64,000 bases of DNA, from contig JAJYYH010000042.1 of assembly GCA_021801255.1 (NCBI GenBank), positions 1-64,000 on the forward strand, written 5' to 3'. Below are positions 9,220-19,159 of this stretch, one piece after another; within the stretch, counting starts at the first letter, position 1, and each line of letters opens with the position of its first letter. The position numbers and the translations under genes are program-made. Source of the stretch: Pseudomonadota bacterium. Its GTDB lineage: Bacteria; Pseudomonadota; Alphaproteobacteria; Acetobacterales; Acetobacteraceae. Below the pieces are notes generated by a model. That model worked only from the letters and a program-made list of their open reading frames with translations, was not told where the DNA came from and made no database searches.

Positions 9220-10412
9220 GCGATCCTCCTGAGGGTTGAGCGGCGAAGATGCCCGAAAAGCCCCGCCATGCCGAGAGCCAACCCCAGCCCCCCCACGGCG
9301 CGCCAGCCGCCGATGCCGAAAGCGAGGCCGCCGCAGGCTGAGCCGGCGGCACCGCCGGCGAACATCACCGTTACGAACACCGTGTTGATGCGGCTCCGCG
9401 CCTCGGGCCGGAGCGCGTAGATCACGCTTTGATGGGCGATGAGCGCCATCTGCACGCCGAGATCGAGCAGGATGGTGCCGGCGATCAGCCCGGCGAGGCG
9501 ATCAAGCGCCATGAATACCGCCCAGGCCACGAGCGTCAGCAGCGCCCCGAGCGCGATCACCGGGCGCGACCCGCGCCGGTCGCTGATCCGTCCGGCGAGC
9601 GGGGCGGCAAGCACGCCGGCCAGCCCGACCAGCCCGAATAGCCCGGCCGCCGAGCTCCCGAGGCGAAAGGGTGGGTCGGCGAGATGCAGCGCGAGCGTCG
9701 CCCAGAACGCGCTGAAGGCACCGAACAGCGCCGCCTGCACCAGGGCCGCGCGCCGCAGCGCCGGCAATTCGACGAACAACGCCAGCAGCGAGGCGAGCAG
9801 GCGGCGATAGGACAGCCGCTCCTTGGCGACACCCCGCGGCAAGGTCAGGGCGAGCAAAACCGCGATCACCCCGGCGAGCCCGACGCCCAGCCCGAACACC
9901 GCTCGCCAGCCGAGCAGGGCGGCGAGCGTGCCACTCACCACCCGGCCGAGCAGAATACCCGACAACAGCCCGCTCATGACCGTCCCCACGGTCGCGCCGC
10001 GCCGCGCCGGGCTGGCCAGCTCGGCGGCAAGCGGGACAATCTGCTGGGCGAGCGTCGCCCCGATGCCGATCAGGACCATGCTCGCGAACAGCATCCCCGG
10101 TCCCGGCGCCAGCGCGGCCGCAACGAGGGCGAGCGCCAGCTCGGCGAGCTGGGCGAAAATCAGCGCTCGCCGGTCCATCCCGTCTCCGAGCGGCACGAGC
10201 AGCAAAAGCCCAATCGCGAAGCCGAGCTGATTGGCCGTGGGCAGCAAGCGGACCCAGGTTCCAGCGCCGGGAAATGCCGCGCCGATGACGCCGAGCAGCG
10301 GCTGCACGTAATAGATATTGGCAACCGCCGCGCCGCAGGCGAAAGCCATAGCAGCGAGGGTCGCGCGCGAGAGGCCGGCGGAGGCCGGCTCAGAGTAGGA
10401 GGAAGACGTCAT
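9216..10412 (-). CDS. MFS transporter
   Basis: 12-TM hydrophobic profile, ANIYYVQPLLGVIG start typical of an MFS subfamily. Confidence 0.9.
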   Translation of the reverse strand: MTSSSYSEPASAGLSRATLAAMAFACGAAVANIYYVQPLLGVIGAAFPGAGTWVRLLPTANQLGFAIGLLLLVPLGDGMDRRALIFAQLAELALALVAAALAPGPGMLFASMVLIGIGATLAQQIVPLAAELASPARRGATVGTVMSGLLSGILLGRVVSGTLAALLGWRAVFGLGVGLAGVIAVLLALTLPRGVAKERLSYRRLLASLLALFVELPALRRAALVQAALFGAFSAFWATLALHLADPPFRLGSSAAGLFGLVGLAGVLAAPLAGRISDRRGSRPVIALGALLTLVAWAVFMALDRLAGLIAGTILLDLGVQMALIAHQSVIYALRPEARSRINTVFVTVMFAGGAAGSACGGLAFGIGGWRAVGGLGLALGMAGLFGHLRRSTLRRIA

Positions 10413-10504
10413 GAAGGAGGATGAAACCCCGCGATGAAAAACCAAGCTGCCGAGATAGGCCGCCCGGCGCGCCCCGCCCAGGGGCCAGGGCGAGAGAGCC
10501 AGCG

Positions 10505-11749
10505 ATGAGCGCCGGCGCGGGGCTGACCACCGTTTTCGCCGCCCTCGCCGCCCTCGCGGCGGTTTTGACGCTGCTCAGGGGATGGCGCGGCGCGGCGCGG
10601 GAGGAGACGCTGCGCCTAAAACTCGATCAACTTCTCGCGGGGCAGCAGAGTGCCGCCGAGACCATCGGCCTCCGCCTGCGCGAGACCGAACGCGCGCTCA
10701 CCGCGCCCCTCGGCGATCTCCGCGCGGTGCTTGGCCAGAGCCAGGGCGATCTCCGCACCGCGCTCGCCGAGGGCCAGGACAAAACCTGGCGCCTGATGTC
10801 CGAAAAGCTTCAGGAACTTCGCGAGGGGAATGAGAAAAAACTCGGCGAGATCCAGGCCAGCGTCAACGAACAGCTCCACGCCGCGGTCGAGGCGCAGATG
10901 ACGGTGAGCTTCGCTCGCGTCACCGAGCAGTTCGCGGCCGTGCAGAAGGCGATCGGCGATGTCCAGTCCGTCACCGCGCAGATCGGCGATCTCCGGCGGC
11001 TGTTTTCCAACGTCAAGGCGCGCGGCGGCTGGGGGGAGGCGCAGTTGCAGGCGATGCTCGACGATATTCTGCCCGCGGGCGGCTATCAGATGAATGTGCG
11101 GATGCGCGACGACAGCCAGGAGGCGGTGGAGTTCGCCGTCGTCATGCCGATGCGCGGCGATGTGCGCCCGCTCTTGCCGATCGATGCCAAATTCCCCACC
11201 GAGGACTATGAGCGCCTGCTCGCCGCCGCCGAGATGGGCGATGCCGAGGGCGAACGCGCCGCCCGCCAGGGCCTGGCCCAGCGCATTCGCAAGGAGGCGG
11301 AGAAAATCCGCGATAAATATATTGTTCCGCCGCGCAGCGTGGAATTCGCCGTGCTCTATCTGCCGAGCGACGGGCTGTTTGCCGAAATCGCCCGCATCCC
11401 CGGCCTGATCGATGAGATCAGCAGGCTTACGCGCGTCGTGATCCTCGGGCCGAGCCTGCTGCCGGCGCTGCTGCGCACCATTCTGCTCGGCCATGTCACG
11501 CTGGCACTGGAACAGAAGGCCGATGAGGTGCGCCATCTGCTCGCCGCGACGCGCGGCGAGATGGTCCGGATGGACGCGGTGCTGCAACGGCTCGCCAAAC
11601 AGGCGAGCACCATGGGCAACACCATCGACGAGGCTCGAAGGCGCACCCGCGCCGTCGATCGCAAGCTCAGGGGGGTCGAAGTGCTCGCCCCCGAAGCAGC
11701 GCGCGAGGCGCTCGGGATCGAGGACAGCGTCGAGGCCGAGGAGGGCTGA
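10505..11749 (+). CDS. rmuC: DNA recombination protein RmuC
   Basis: Coiled coil followed by RGGWGEAQLQAMLDDILPAG...PIDAKFPTEDYERLL...IRKEAEKIRDKYI. Confidence 0.93.
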   Translation: MSAGAGLTTVFAALAALAAVLTLLRGWRGAAREETLRLKLDQLLAGQQSAAETIGLRLRETERALTAPLGDLRAVLGQSQGDLRTALAEGQDKTWRLMSEKLQELREGNEKKLGEIQASVNEQLHAAVEAQMTVSFARVTEQFAAVQKAIGDVQSVTAQIGDLRRLFSNVKARGGWGEAQLQAMLDDILPAGGYQMNVRMRDDSQEAVEFAVVMPMRGDVRPLLPIDAKFPTEDYERLLAAAEMGDAEGERAARQGLAQRIRKEAEKIRDKYIVPPRSVEFAVLYLPSDGLFAEIARIPGLIDEISRLTRVVILGPSLLPALLRTILLGHVTLALEQKADEVRHLLAATRGEMVRMDAVLQRLAKQASTMGNTIDEARRRTRAVDRKLRGVEVLAPEAAREALGIEDSVEAEEG

Positions 11750-11751
11750 AC

Positions 11752-12114
11752 ATGGCACGGTTGTGGATTGCGCTCGGCGCGCTCTACGGGCTGCTCGGCG
11801 TTGCCCTGGCGGCCTATTCCGCCCATGCCGGGCTCGACGACAGGGCGGCCATCCTGCTCGGCCGGGCCAGCGAAATCGCGCTCTGGCACGCCCCGGCGCT
11901 GCTGTTTGCCGCGCTCTGGCGGGAACGCGCCGGAAGGCTTGCCGATGCCGCGGGCCTGGCCTTCGCGCTGGGCGTGCCGCTCTTTTCCGGCGCCGTCGCC
12001 GCTCTTGCCCTCGGCCTCGTGCGCCACGCCGCCGCGGCCCCCTTCGGCGGCAGCCTGCTCATGCTCGGCTGGGCGCTGCTCGTGATCTCGGCCGCACGGG
12101 GGAAGCAAAACTGA
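11752..12114 (+). CDS. DUF423 family small membrane protein
   Basis: Four-TM 120-aa protein, MARLWIALGALYGLLGVALAAYSAH pattern. Confidence 0.8.
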   Translation: MARLWIALGALYGLLGVALAAYSAHAGLDDRAAILLGRASEIALWHAPALLFAALWRERAGRLADAAGLAFALGVPLFSGAVAALALGLVRHAAAAPFGGSLLMLGWALLVISAARGKQN

Positions 12115-12116
12115 GG

Positions 12117-12243
12117 GCCTCGTAGGCCAGGGGGCTTTGCCCCCTGCACCCCCAGCAAAGGCGGAGCCTTTGCGATCCATTCCATGATGCGGGTCTGGGG
12201 CCGCTGGCCCCAGCGGGTCCAGGGCGGAGCCCTGGCCTTATCG
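12117..12243. repeat. Multi-hairpin intergenic repeat, copy A
   Basis: Four successive triloop hairpins: GGGGGC-TTT-GCCCCC, CAAAGGC-GGA-GCCTTTG, CTGGGGCC-GCT-GGCCCCAG, CCAGGGC-GGA-GCCCTGG. Confidence 0.9.
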
Positions 12244-12249
12244 CGCATA

Positions 12250-14076
12250 TCAGCCCCAGCCGACAGACAGCCAGGGTAGAGCCGCGACCAGCATCACGGC
12301 GAGCAGCAGGATGCCGAGATAGGGCCAGATGCGGGTGATCGCCTCGTCGGGCGAGACGCGGCCGATGGCGCAGGCGGCATAGAAGCCGACCCCGAAAGGC
12401 GGCGCGAACAGGCCGAGCCCCATGGCCAGCACGACGACGATGGCATAGTGGATTTCGGCGATATGGAGCGCGCGGGCGGCGGGAAACAGCAGCGGGCCGA
12501 ACAAAATGATCGCCGGGATGCCTTCGAGCACCGAGCCGAGCACGGCGAAGGCGGCGATCGAGGCGGCGAAGAACCCCGCCCGCCCGCCGGGCATCGCCGT
12601 CACGGCAGCGACCAGGGCGCGCGAAAAGCCCGATTGCGTGAGGGCCCAACCCATCGCCGTCGCGGTGCCGATGATCAGCAGAATGGCGCCCGAGAGCGAG
12701 GCGGTTTCGATGAGAATCGCGCCCAGGCGTCGCCAGTCGAACTGGCGATAGACCAGCAAGCCCACGACAATGGTATAGACCACGCCGACGGTCGAGACTT
12801 CGGTCGCGGTGGCGATGCCATCGACCACCGCGGCGCGGATCAGAAAGGGCAGCACCAGGGCGGGCAAGGCGATGACGAAGCGCCGCGCGATCTCGCGCCC
12901 GCGCTGGCGCGGCGTAGTGCCGAGCGCCTCCCGCCGCGCCTGAAAGAACACCACGAGCGCCAGCCCGAGCGCGCCGACGGCGGCGGGCAGCACGCCGCCA
13001 TTGAAGAGCCCGGCGATCGAGACGCCGGTGACCGAGCCGATGGTGATCAAGACAAGGCTCGGCGGAATGGTCTCGGCCATCGCCCCCGAGGACGCCAGAA
13101 GCGCCACGAGCTGGCCAGGCTGCGCCCCGCGCGCCCGCATCTCGGGAAACAGCGCCGGCGCCACGGCCGCCATGTCGGCGGCTTTCGAGCCCGAGATGCC
13201 GGAAACCAGATACATCGCGACGATCAGCACATAGGCGAGGCCACCCCGCAAATGGCCGAGCAGGGCGGCGAGAAACCCGACCAGGGCGCGAGCCAGCCCG
13301 GTCATTTCGATGAGCAGACCGAGAAAAATGAACAGCGGCACGGCAAGCAGCACCATGCCTGACATGCCGCCATCCATCCGGCTGACGACGATGCCGAGTG
13401 GGATATGGGTGGTGAGCGCGAGATAGCTCAGGGTCGCGGTGCCGAAGGCGAAGGCGATGGGCACGCCGATCGCGACCGCCAGGGCGACGAGGCCAACAAA
13501 GAAAACCACGAGATTCCAATTGCCAAGCCGCGCGAAGACGGGCTGCGCCAGCACCAGCAAAGCGCCCGTGAGGGCGATCACGGCGAGCGCGCCGAGGCCG
13601 CCCGCGAGGCCGGATGCGGCAAACAACCGCCGCGCCGCCACCAGCGCCATCAGCACCGCTCCGACAACAAGAGAAGCGACCCGGAGCCCGTCGGGAAATT
13701 CCAGCGCCGGGCTGGTGATTTGCCATTGTTCCTGGGCATAGACAAACGCCGGGCCAATGATCTCGATGACGAAGACGATGACAATCGCGCTGGCGAAAGC
13801 GTCGAGCCGGGCGCGGAAGCCGGGCGATGCCAGCGCCACCAGCGTGCCAAGGCGCATATGCTCGCCCCGCCGGAGCGCGATCGCCGCGCCCAGCATCGCG
13901 AGCCAGAGAAACAGCGCGCCCGCCAGTTCATCCGACCAGACCAGCGGATTGCCGAACCCGTAGCGCGCGATGACGCCGGCGAACAGCACCACCACCTCGA
14001 CCACGACGAGGATCGCCGCGACGAGGTCGGTGAGACGGTCGATCAGCCGCGCGAGCGCGCGGAGGCCGTTCCGCAT
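12250..14076 (-). CDS. TRAP transporter fused permease (DctQ + DctM)
   Basis: N-terminal DctQ (FAGVIARYGFGNPLVWSDELAGALFLWLAMLGAAIALRRGEHMRLG) continuous with DctM (GVPIAFAFGTATLSYL...SGSKAADMAAV). Confidence 0.9.
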   Translation of the reverse strand: MRNGLRALARLIDRLTDLVAAILVVVEVVVLFAGVIARYGFGNPLVWSDELAGALFLWLAMLGAAIALRRGEHMRLGTLVALASPGFRARLDAFASAIVIVFVIEIIGPAFVYAQEQWQITSPALEFPDGLRVASLVVGAVLMALVAARRLFAASGLAGGLGALAVIALTGALLVLAQPVFARLGNWNLVVFFVGLVALAVAIGVPIAFAFGTATLSYLALTTHIPLGIVVSRMDGGMSGMVLLAVPLFIFLGLLIEMTGLARALVGFLAALLGHLRGGLAYVLIVAMYLVSGISGSKAADMAAVAPALFPEMRARGAQPGQLVALLASSGAMAETIPPSLVLITIGSVTGVSIAGLFNGGVLPAAVGALGLALVVFFQARREALGTTPRQRGREIARRFVIALPALVLPFLIRAAVVDGIATATEVSTVGVVYTIVVGLLVYRQFDWRRLGAILIETASLSGAILLIIGTATAMGWALTQSGFSRALVAAVTAMPGGRAGFFAASIAAFAVLGSVLEGIPAIILFGPLLFPAARALHIAEIHYAIVVVLAMGLGLFAPPFGVGFYAACAIGRVSPDEAITRIWPYLGILLLAVMLVAALPWLSVGWG

Positions 14077-14108
14077 CGGCTCAAGGCGCCCGTGCCAGGG
14101 CGAGCGTG

Positions 14109-15029
14109 CTAGACCGGATCCCAGGAAAACACCTCGCCACTGCGATCGAGCGGCAGCAGCGCGTCCTGGAGCGCGGGCAGGGCGTGTTCGGCGATCAGCT
14201 CGGGGGTCCAGCCCTCGCCGCGATGGATGCCGCGGATCGGGCGGGGCGAACTCATCAGAAAAATCTCGTTGTGGCGCACCGCGAAAACCTGCCCGGTCAC
14301 GTTCCGCGCGGCGTCGGAGGCAAGAAACACCGCCATCGGGGCGTTTTTCTCGGGTGTCATCTGCTGGATTTTCGCCACCCGCGCCTGCTGCTCCGGCGTC
14401 TCGGCCGGGATCGAGCTGGTCATCCGGCTCCAGGCGAAGGGTGCGATGCAGTTCGAGCGCACATTGTAGCGCTTCATGTCCAGCGCGATCGATTTGGAGA
14501 GCGCGGTGATGCCGAGCTTGGCGGCGGCGTAGTTGGCCTGGCCGAAATTGCCGATCAGCCCCGAGGTGCTGGTCATATGCACATAGGCGCCACCTTCCTG
14601 GGCGCGAAAATGCGGCGCCGCGGCGCGCGAGAGGAAGAAGCTGCCGTTGAGATGGACATTGATCACCGCCAGCCAGTCCTCGGGCGACATCTTGTGGAAG
14701 ATGACATCGCGCAGGATGCCGGCATTGTTGACGACGATATCGACGCGCCCGAAATGATCGAGAGTGGCTTGGACGATGCGCTGCGCCGAGGCCCATTCGG
14801 CGACGCTCTCGGTACTGATCGCCGCCTCGCCACCGCGCTGGCGGATGATCGCGCGGGTCTGCTCGGCGGGTGTGGCCGAGGCGCCCTCGCCGGTGAGCGA
14901 GGCGCCGATATCGTTGATCACCACCTTGGCGCCGGCGAGCGCCATGGCGAGCGCGATCTCGCGCCCGATCCCGCCGCCCGCCCCGCTGACGACCGCGACT
15001 TTCCCCTCCAGCATGCGCTGTTCCGACAT
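14109..15029 (-). CDS. SDR family oxidoreductase
   Basis: VSGAGGGIGREIALAMA Rossmann motif, NNAGI, S-YxxxK (ANYAAAK). Confidence 0.92.
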   Translation of the reverse strand: MSEQRMLEGKVAVVSGAGGGIGREIALAMALAGAKVVINDIGASLTGEGASATPAEQTRAIIRQRGGEAAISTESVAEWASAQRIVQATLDHFGRVDIVVNNAGILRDVIFHKMSPEDWLAVINVHLNGSFFLSRAAAPHFRAQEGGAYVHMTSTSGLIGNFGQANYAAAKLGITALSKSIALDMKRYNVRSNCIAPFAWSRMTSSIPAETPEQQARVAKIQQMTPEKNAPMAVFLASDAARNVTGQVFAVRHNEIFLMSSPRPIRGIHRGEGWTPELIAEHALPALQDALLPLDRSGEVFSWDPV

Positions 15030-15180
15030 GGTCTTCCTCCCGATGGTTACGCCGAGAGGTTAGGCCGACCGCTCGGCGAGGGCTAGTCTCCCCGCGCCCC
15101 TTGACCTTGCCGGGAGGATACGCCAAATGCCCTCTATCAGGACCGTTGAAGTCCTCTTAGGCGATGGGTGCGATCCGGTC

Positions 15181-15636
15181 ATGCTGCGTCTTTCCAAACT
15201 AACCGATTATGCGGTCGTGGTTCTGGTGCAACTGGCGCGCGGCGAGGCGATGCAGACCGCGCCTGGTATCGCGCTCGCGACGATGGTGCCGGAGCCGACG
15301 GTTGCCAAGGTGCTGAAAATCCTGGCTGCCGGCGGGCTGGTCGCCTCGTTGCGCGGCGCGCGCGGCGGCTATCGCCTGCTGCGTCCGCTGGCCGCTATTC
15401 CAGTCGCCGAGGTGATCGCCGCCGTCGATGGGCCGATCGCGCTCACCGCCTGCGTCGAGGGCAGCCTGATCGCCTGCGAGCAGCAGGGCTCCTGCATGAT
15501 GTCGGGCCGCTGGGCGCGGGTGAACGAGGCGATCCAGCAGGCGCTCGAGGGCATCACGCTCGCCGACATGATCGAGGACGCCGTCACACACTACCCGGTG
15601 CGCGAAGGTGCCGCTGCGCGCCCCGCCGCCGAGTGA
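15181..15636 (+). CDS. sufR: SUF system Fe-S regulator, Rrf2 family
   Basis: MLRLSKLTDYAVVVLVQLA..., three Cys (CVEGSLIACEQQGSC), first gene of suf operon; alternative in-frame start at 15127. Confidence 0.9.
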   Translation: MLRLSKLTDYAVVVLVQLARGEAMQTAPGIALATMVPEPTVAKVLKILAAGGLVASLRGARGGYRLLRPLAAIPVAEVIAAVDGPIALTACVEGSLIACEQQGSCMMSGRWARVNEAIQQALEGITLADMIEDAVTHYPVREGAAARPAAE

Positions 15637-15672
15637 GCGATCGTCCGCCACGCTGACCGAGAAAGGCATCCG

Positions 15673-17154
15673 ATGTCCGCCGTAACCGAAACACGCGATA
15701 CCGTCCAGGCCGCAACCCAGTCCGGCTATAAATGGGGTTTCGAAACCGCGATCGAGATGGATATCGCCCCGAAAGGGCTGAACGAGGACACCATCCGGCT
15801 GATCTCGGCGCGCAAGCAGGAGCCCGCGTGGCTGCTGGAATGGCGGCTCAAGGCGTTTGCCGCTTGGCGCGAGACGACCGAGCCGCATTGGGCGCGGGTT
15901 ACACATCCGCCGATCGACTACCAGGACATCCACTATTACGCCGCGCCGAAGCCGAAGCCAGGGCCCAAAAGCCTCGCCGAGGTCGATCCCGAATTGCTGC
16001 GCACCTATGAAAAACTCGGCATTCCGCTCAAGGAGCGCGCCATCCTTGCCGGCGTCGAGGGCGCGGGGACGGAACAGAACGTCGCGATCGATGCGGTCTT
16101 CGACAGCGTTTCCGTCGCCACCACGTTCCGCGAGACGCTGGCCAAGGCGGGGGTGATTTTCTGCCCGATCAGCGAGGCGGTGCGTGAGCATCCCGAATTG
16201 GTGCGGAAATATCTCGGCTCCGTGGTGCCGGCGGGTGATAATTTTTTCGCTGCCCTCAATTCCGCCGTGTTCACCGATGGCAGCTTCGTCTTCGTGCCCA
16301 AGGGTGTGCGCTGCCCGATGGAGTTGTCCACCTATTTCCGCATCAATGCGCGCAATACCGGGCAGTTCGAGCGCACCCTGATCATCGCCGAGGAAGGCAC
16401 CTATGTCAGCTATCTCGAAGGCTGCACGGCGCCGCAGCGTGACGAGAACCAGCTCCATGCCGCCGTGGTAGAACTGGTGGCCTTCGATGACGCACGGATC
16501 AAATACAGCACGGTACAGAACTGGTATCCCGGAAACGCCGATGGCAAGGGCGGGATCTACAATTTTGTCACCAAGCGCGGCGCTTGCCGCGGCGCGCGCA
16601 GCAAGATCAGTTGGACGCAGGTCGAAACCGGCTCGGCGATCACCTGGAAATATCCCTCCTGCATCCTCCAGGGCGAGGGCAGTGTCGGGGAATTCTATTC
16701 GGTCGCCGTCACCAACAATCATCAGCAGGCCGATACTGGCACGAAAATGATCCATATCGGCGCCAACACCAGAAGTACCATCATCTCCAAGGGGATCAGC
16801 GCCGGGCACTCGAACAACACCTATCGCGGCCTGGTGCGCATGATGCCGAAAGCCGCGGGGGCGCGAAATTACACGCAATGCGACAGCCTGCTGATCGGCG
16901 ATCAGTGCGGCGCGCATACCGTGCCCTATATCGAAAGCCGCAACCCGACGGCGCGGGTGGAGCATGAGGCGACGACCTCGAAAATCGCCGAGGATCAGCT
17001 TTTCTATTGCCGCAGCCGCGGCCTTTCGCAAGAAGACGCGGTCAACCTGATCGTCAACGGATTCTGCAAGGATGTCTTGAAGGAGCTGCCGATGGAGTTC
17101 GCCGTCGAGGCGCAGAAGCTGCTCGCCGTGAGCCTCGAAGGCTCGGTGGGCTGA
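15673..17154 (+). CDS. sufB: Fe-S cluster assembly protein SufB
   Basis: Full-length Suf[27 protein letters not shown]..., [25 protein letters not shown]-like C-terminus. Confidence 0.97.
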   Translation: MSAVTETRDTVQAATQSGYKWGFETAIEMDIAPKGLNEDTIRLISARKQEPAWLLEWRLKAFAAWRETTEPHWARVTHPPIDYQDIHYYAAPKPKPGPKSLAEVDPELLRTYEKLGIPLKERAILAGVEGAGTEQNVAIDAVFDSVSVATTFRETLAKAGVIFCPISEAVREHPELVRKYLGSVVPAGDNFFAALNSAVFTDGSFVFVPKGVRCPMELSTYFRINARNTGQFERTLIIAEEGTYVSYLEGCTAPQRDENQLHAAVVELVAFDDARIKYSTVQNWYPGNADGKGGIYNFVTKRGACRGARSKISWTQVETGSAITWKYPSCILQGEGSVGEFYSVAVTNNHQQADTGTKMIHIGANTRSTIISKGISAGHSNNTYRGLVRMMPKAAGARNYTQCDSLLIGDQCGAHTVPYIESRNPTARVEHEATTSKIAEDQLFYCRSRGLSQEDAVNLIVNGFCKDVLKELPMEFAVEAQKLLAVSLEGSVG

Positions 17155-17159
17155 GGGCG

Positions 17160-17915
17160 ATGGGCATGCTCGAAATTCGCGGCTTGCACGCCGGGATCAA
17201 TGGCCAGGAAATCCTGCGCGGCATCGATCTCGTGGTCCCGCAGGGCGAAGTGCATGCCATCATGGGGCCGAACGGCTCGGGCAAATCGACGCTCTCTTAT
17301 ATCCTCGCCGGGCGCGAGGGCTATGAGGTGAGCGCTGGAGAAATTCTCTTCGATGGGCGCGATGTGCTGGTGATGACCCCGGAGGAGCGCGCCGTGGCCG
17401 GGCTGTTCCTCGCCTTTCAATACCCGGTTGAATTGCCCGGCGTGGGCAACGCGAATTTTCTGCGCACCGCGCTCAATGCCCTCCGCCGCGCCCGCGGCGA
17501 GACCGAGCTTGACGCCGTGCAGTTCCTCAAACGCGCGCGCGCCGCGCTCAAGGCTCTGATGATGCCGGACGACATGCTCAAGCGCAATGTCAATGTCGGC
17601 TTCTCGGGCGGCGAGAAAAAGCGCAACGAAGTGCTGCAAATGGCGATTCTCCGGCCGCGCTTCGCCATTCTCGATGAAACCGACAGCGGGCTTGACATCG
17701 ATGCCCTCAAGATCGTCGCCGAAGGCGTGAACGCGCTGCGCGGGCCGGATTTTTCCGCTCTCGTCATCACCCATTATCAGCGCCTGCTCGATCACATCGT
17801 GCCCGATCGCGTGCACGTCCTCGCGGCCGGGCGGATCGTACGCTCGGGTGGGCCCGAACTCGCCCGCGCACTCGAGGAAAGCGGCTACGCGGGCATCGCG
17901 GCCGAGGCGGCATGA
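17160..17915 (+). CDS. sufC: Fe-S cluster assembly ATPase SufC
   Basis: GPNGSGKSTLSYILAGR Walker A, FSGGEKKRNEVLQMAIL signature. Confidence 0.97.
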   Translation: MGMLEIRGLHAGINGQEILRGIDLVVPQGEVHAIMGPNGSGKSTLSYILAGREGYEVSAGEILFDGRDVLVMTPEERAVAGLFLAFQYPVELPGVGNANFLRTALNALRRARGETELDAVQFLKRARAALKALMMPDDMLKRNVNVGFSGGEKKRNEVLQMAILRPRFAILDETDSGLDIDALKIVAEGVNALRGPDFSALVITHYQRLLDHIVPDRVHVLAAGRIVRSGGPELARALEESGYAGIAAEAA

Positions 17916-19159
17916 GCGCCGCCCTCGCGGAGCGGGGCGAGGATTTTCTCGCCGAGTTTGCCAGGCGTTGTGCAAGCCTGCCGGGGGCGTTGGCGACCCG
18001 CGAGGCGGCGGCGCGCCGTTTCGCGGCCGCCGGCCTGCCGACGCGACGGCTGGAAGCCTGGCGCTACACCGATCTCCGCGCGCTTGCCGCGGTTTCGTTC
18101 GCACCCGCCGCGGCGGGTGCCGATGCCGCGGCGCTGATTTCCGCCCTGCCCGATTTCGCCGCTCCCCGTCTAGTCCTGGTGAACGGCAAGATCGCGCCCG
18201 CTAGCTCGAGCTTCCCCGAGGGTGATGGTGTCGGCTCGTTCGCCCGGACGCCCGATTTCGCCCTCCGCTGCGTCCCGCTTGCCGCGCTCAACACCATGCT
18301 CGCCGAGGATGGCGCGGTGATCCGCGTCGCCGATGGCGTTGATGCCGCAACGCTGGCGCTCGCCCATCTCAGCCTTGCCGAGGCCGGGCAACCGATCGCC
18401 GTCCATCCCCGCCATCTGATCCGGCTCGGCGCCGGCGCGCGCCTCACCTTGATCGAATACGCCACCGGCCAGGGCTGCTACTGGCACAATATGGTGGCCG
18501 AGATCGCGCTCGGCGCGGGCGCGCAACTGACCCATATCCGCCTGCAAACCGAAGCGACGGCGGCGTTTCACGTCGCGACGATATTTGCCGATATTGGCGC
18601 TGCCGCCCGCTACGATTGTTTCACACTTGGGCTCGGAGCGCGGCTTGCCCGCACCGAAATCCACGCTCGCCTCGATGGCGCTGGCGGCATCGCGCATCTT
18701 AACGCCGCGCAGTTGCTGCGCGGGGCGCAGCATGGCGATATCACCACCATCGTCGCTCATGACGCGCCCGGCGGCGCCTCGCGCCAGACCGTCAAGAGCG
18801 TGCTCGCCGATCGCGCCCGCGGCGTGTTCCAGGGCCGTATCGAGGTGGCGCGCGCGGCACAGAAAACCGATGGCTATCAGATGAGCCAGGCGCTGCTGCT
18901 GTCGCCAGAAGCCGAGATCGATTGCAAGCCGGAACTGGAAATTTTCGCCGACGACGTCAAATGCAGCCATGGCGCGACGATCGGCGCGCTCGACCCCGAC
19001 CAGCTTTTCTATCTGCGCGCCCGCGGCATCCCCGAGAAGCTGGCGCGCACCATGCTCGTGCGCGCCTTTCTCGACGAGGCCATCGAAGGCATCGCGCATG
19101 CGGGCGCCCGCGCCGTGCTCGATCGCGCCATCGCGCGCTGGTGGGAGGCCGAGGGATGA
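17912..19159 (+). CDS. sufD: Fe-S cluster assembly protein SufD
   Basis: SufBD fold; KCSHGATIGALDPDQLFYLRARGI C-terminal motif; operon position. Confidence 0.95.
   Translation: MSAALAERGEDFLAEFARRCASLPGALATREAAARRFAAAGLPTRRLEAWRYTDLRALAAVSFAPAAAGADAAALISALPDFAAPRLVLVNGKIAPASSSFPEGDGVGSFARTPDFALRCVPLAALNTMLAEDGAVIRVADGVDAATLALAHLSLAEAGQPIAVHPRHLIRLGAGARLTLIEYATGQGCYWHNMVAEIALGAGAQLTHIRLQTEATAAFHVATIFADIGAAARYDCFTLGLGARLARTEIHARLDGAGGIAHLNAAQLLRGAQHGDITTIVAHDAPGGASRQTVKSVLADRARGVFQGRIEVARAAQKTDGYQMSQALLLSPEAEIDCKPELEIFADDVKCSHGATIGALDPDQLFYLRARGIPEKLARTMLVRAFLDEAIEGIAHAGARAVLDRAIARWWEAEG

Noticed and set aside
14077-15126. N-terminal extension of the 958-aa ORF 12250-15126
   Set aside because: Extension is an out-of-frame read through the SDR gene; TRAP permease starts at 14076.
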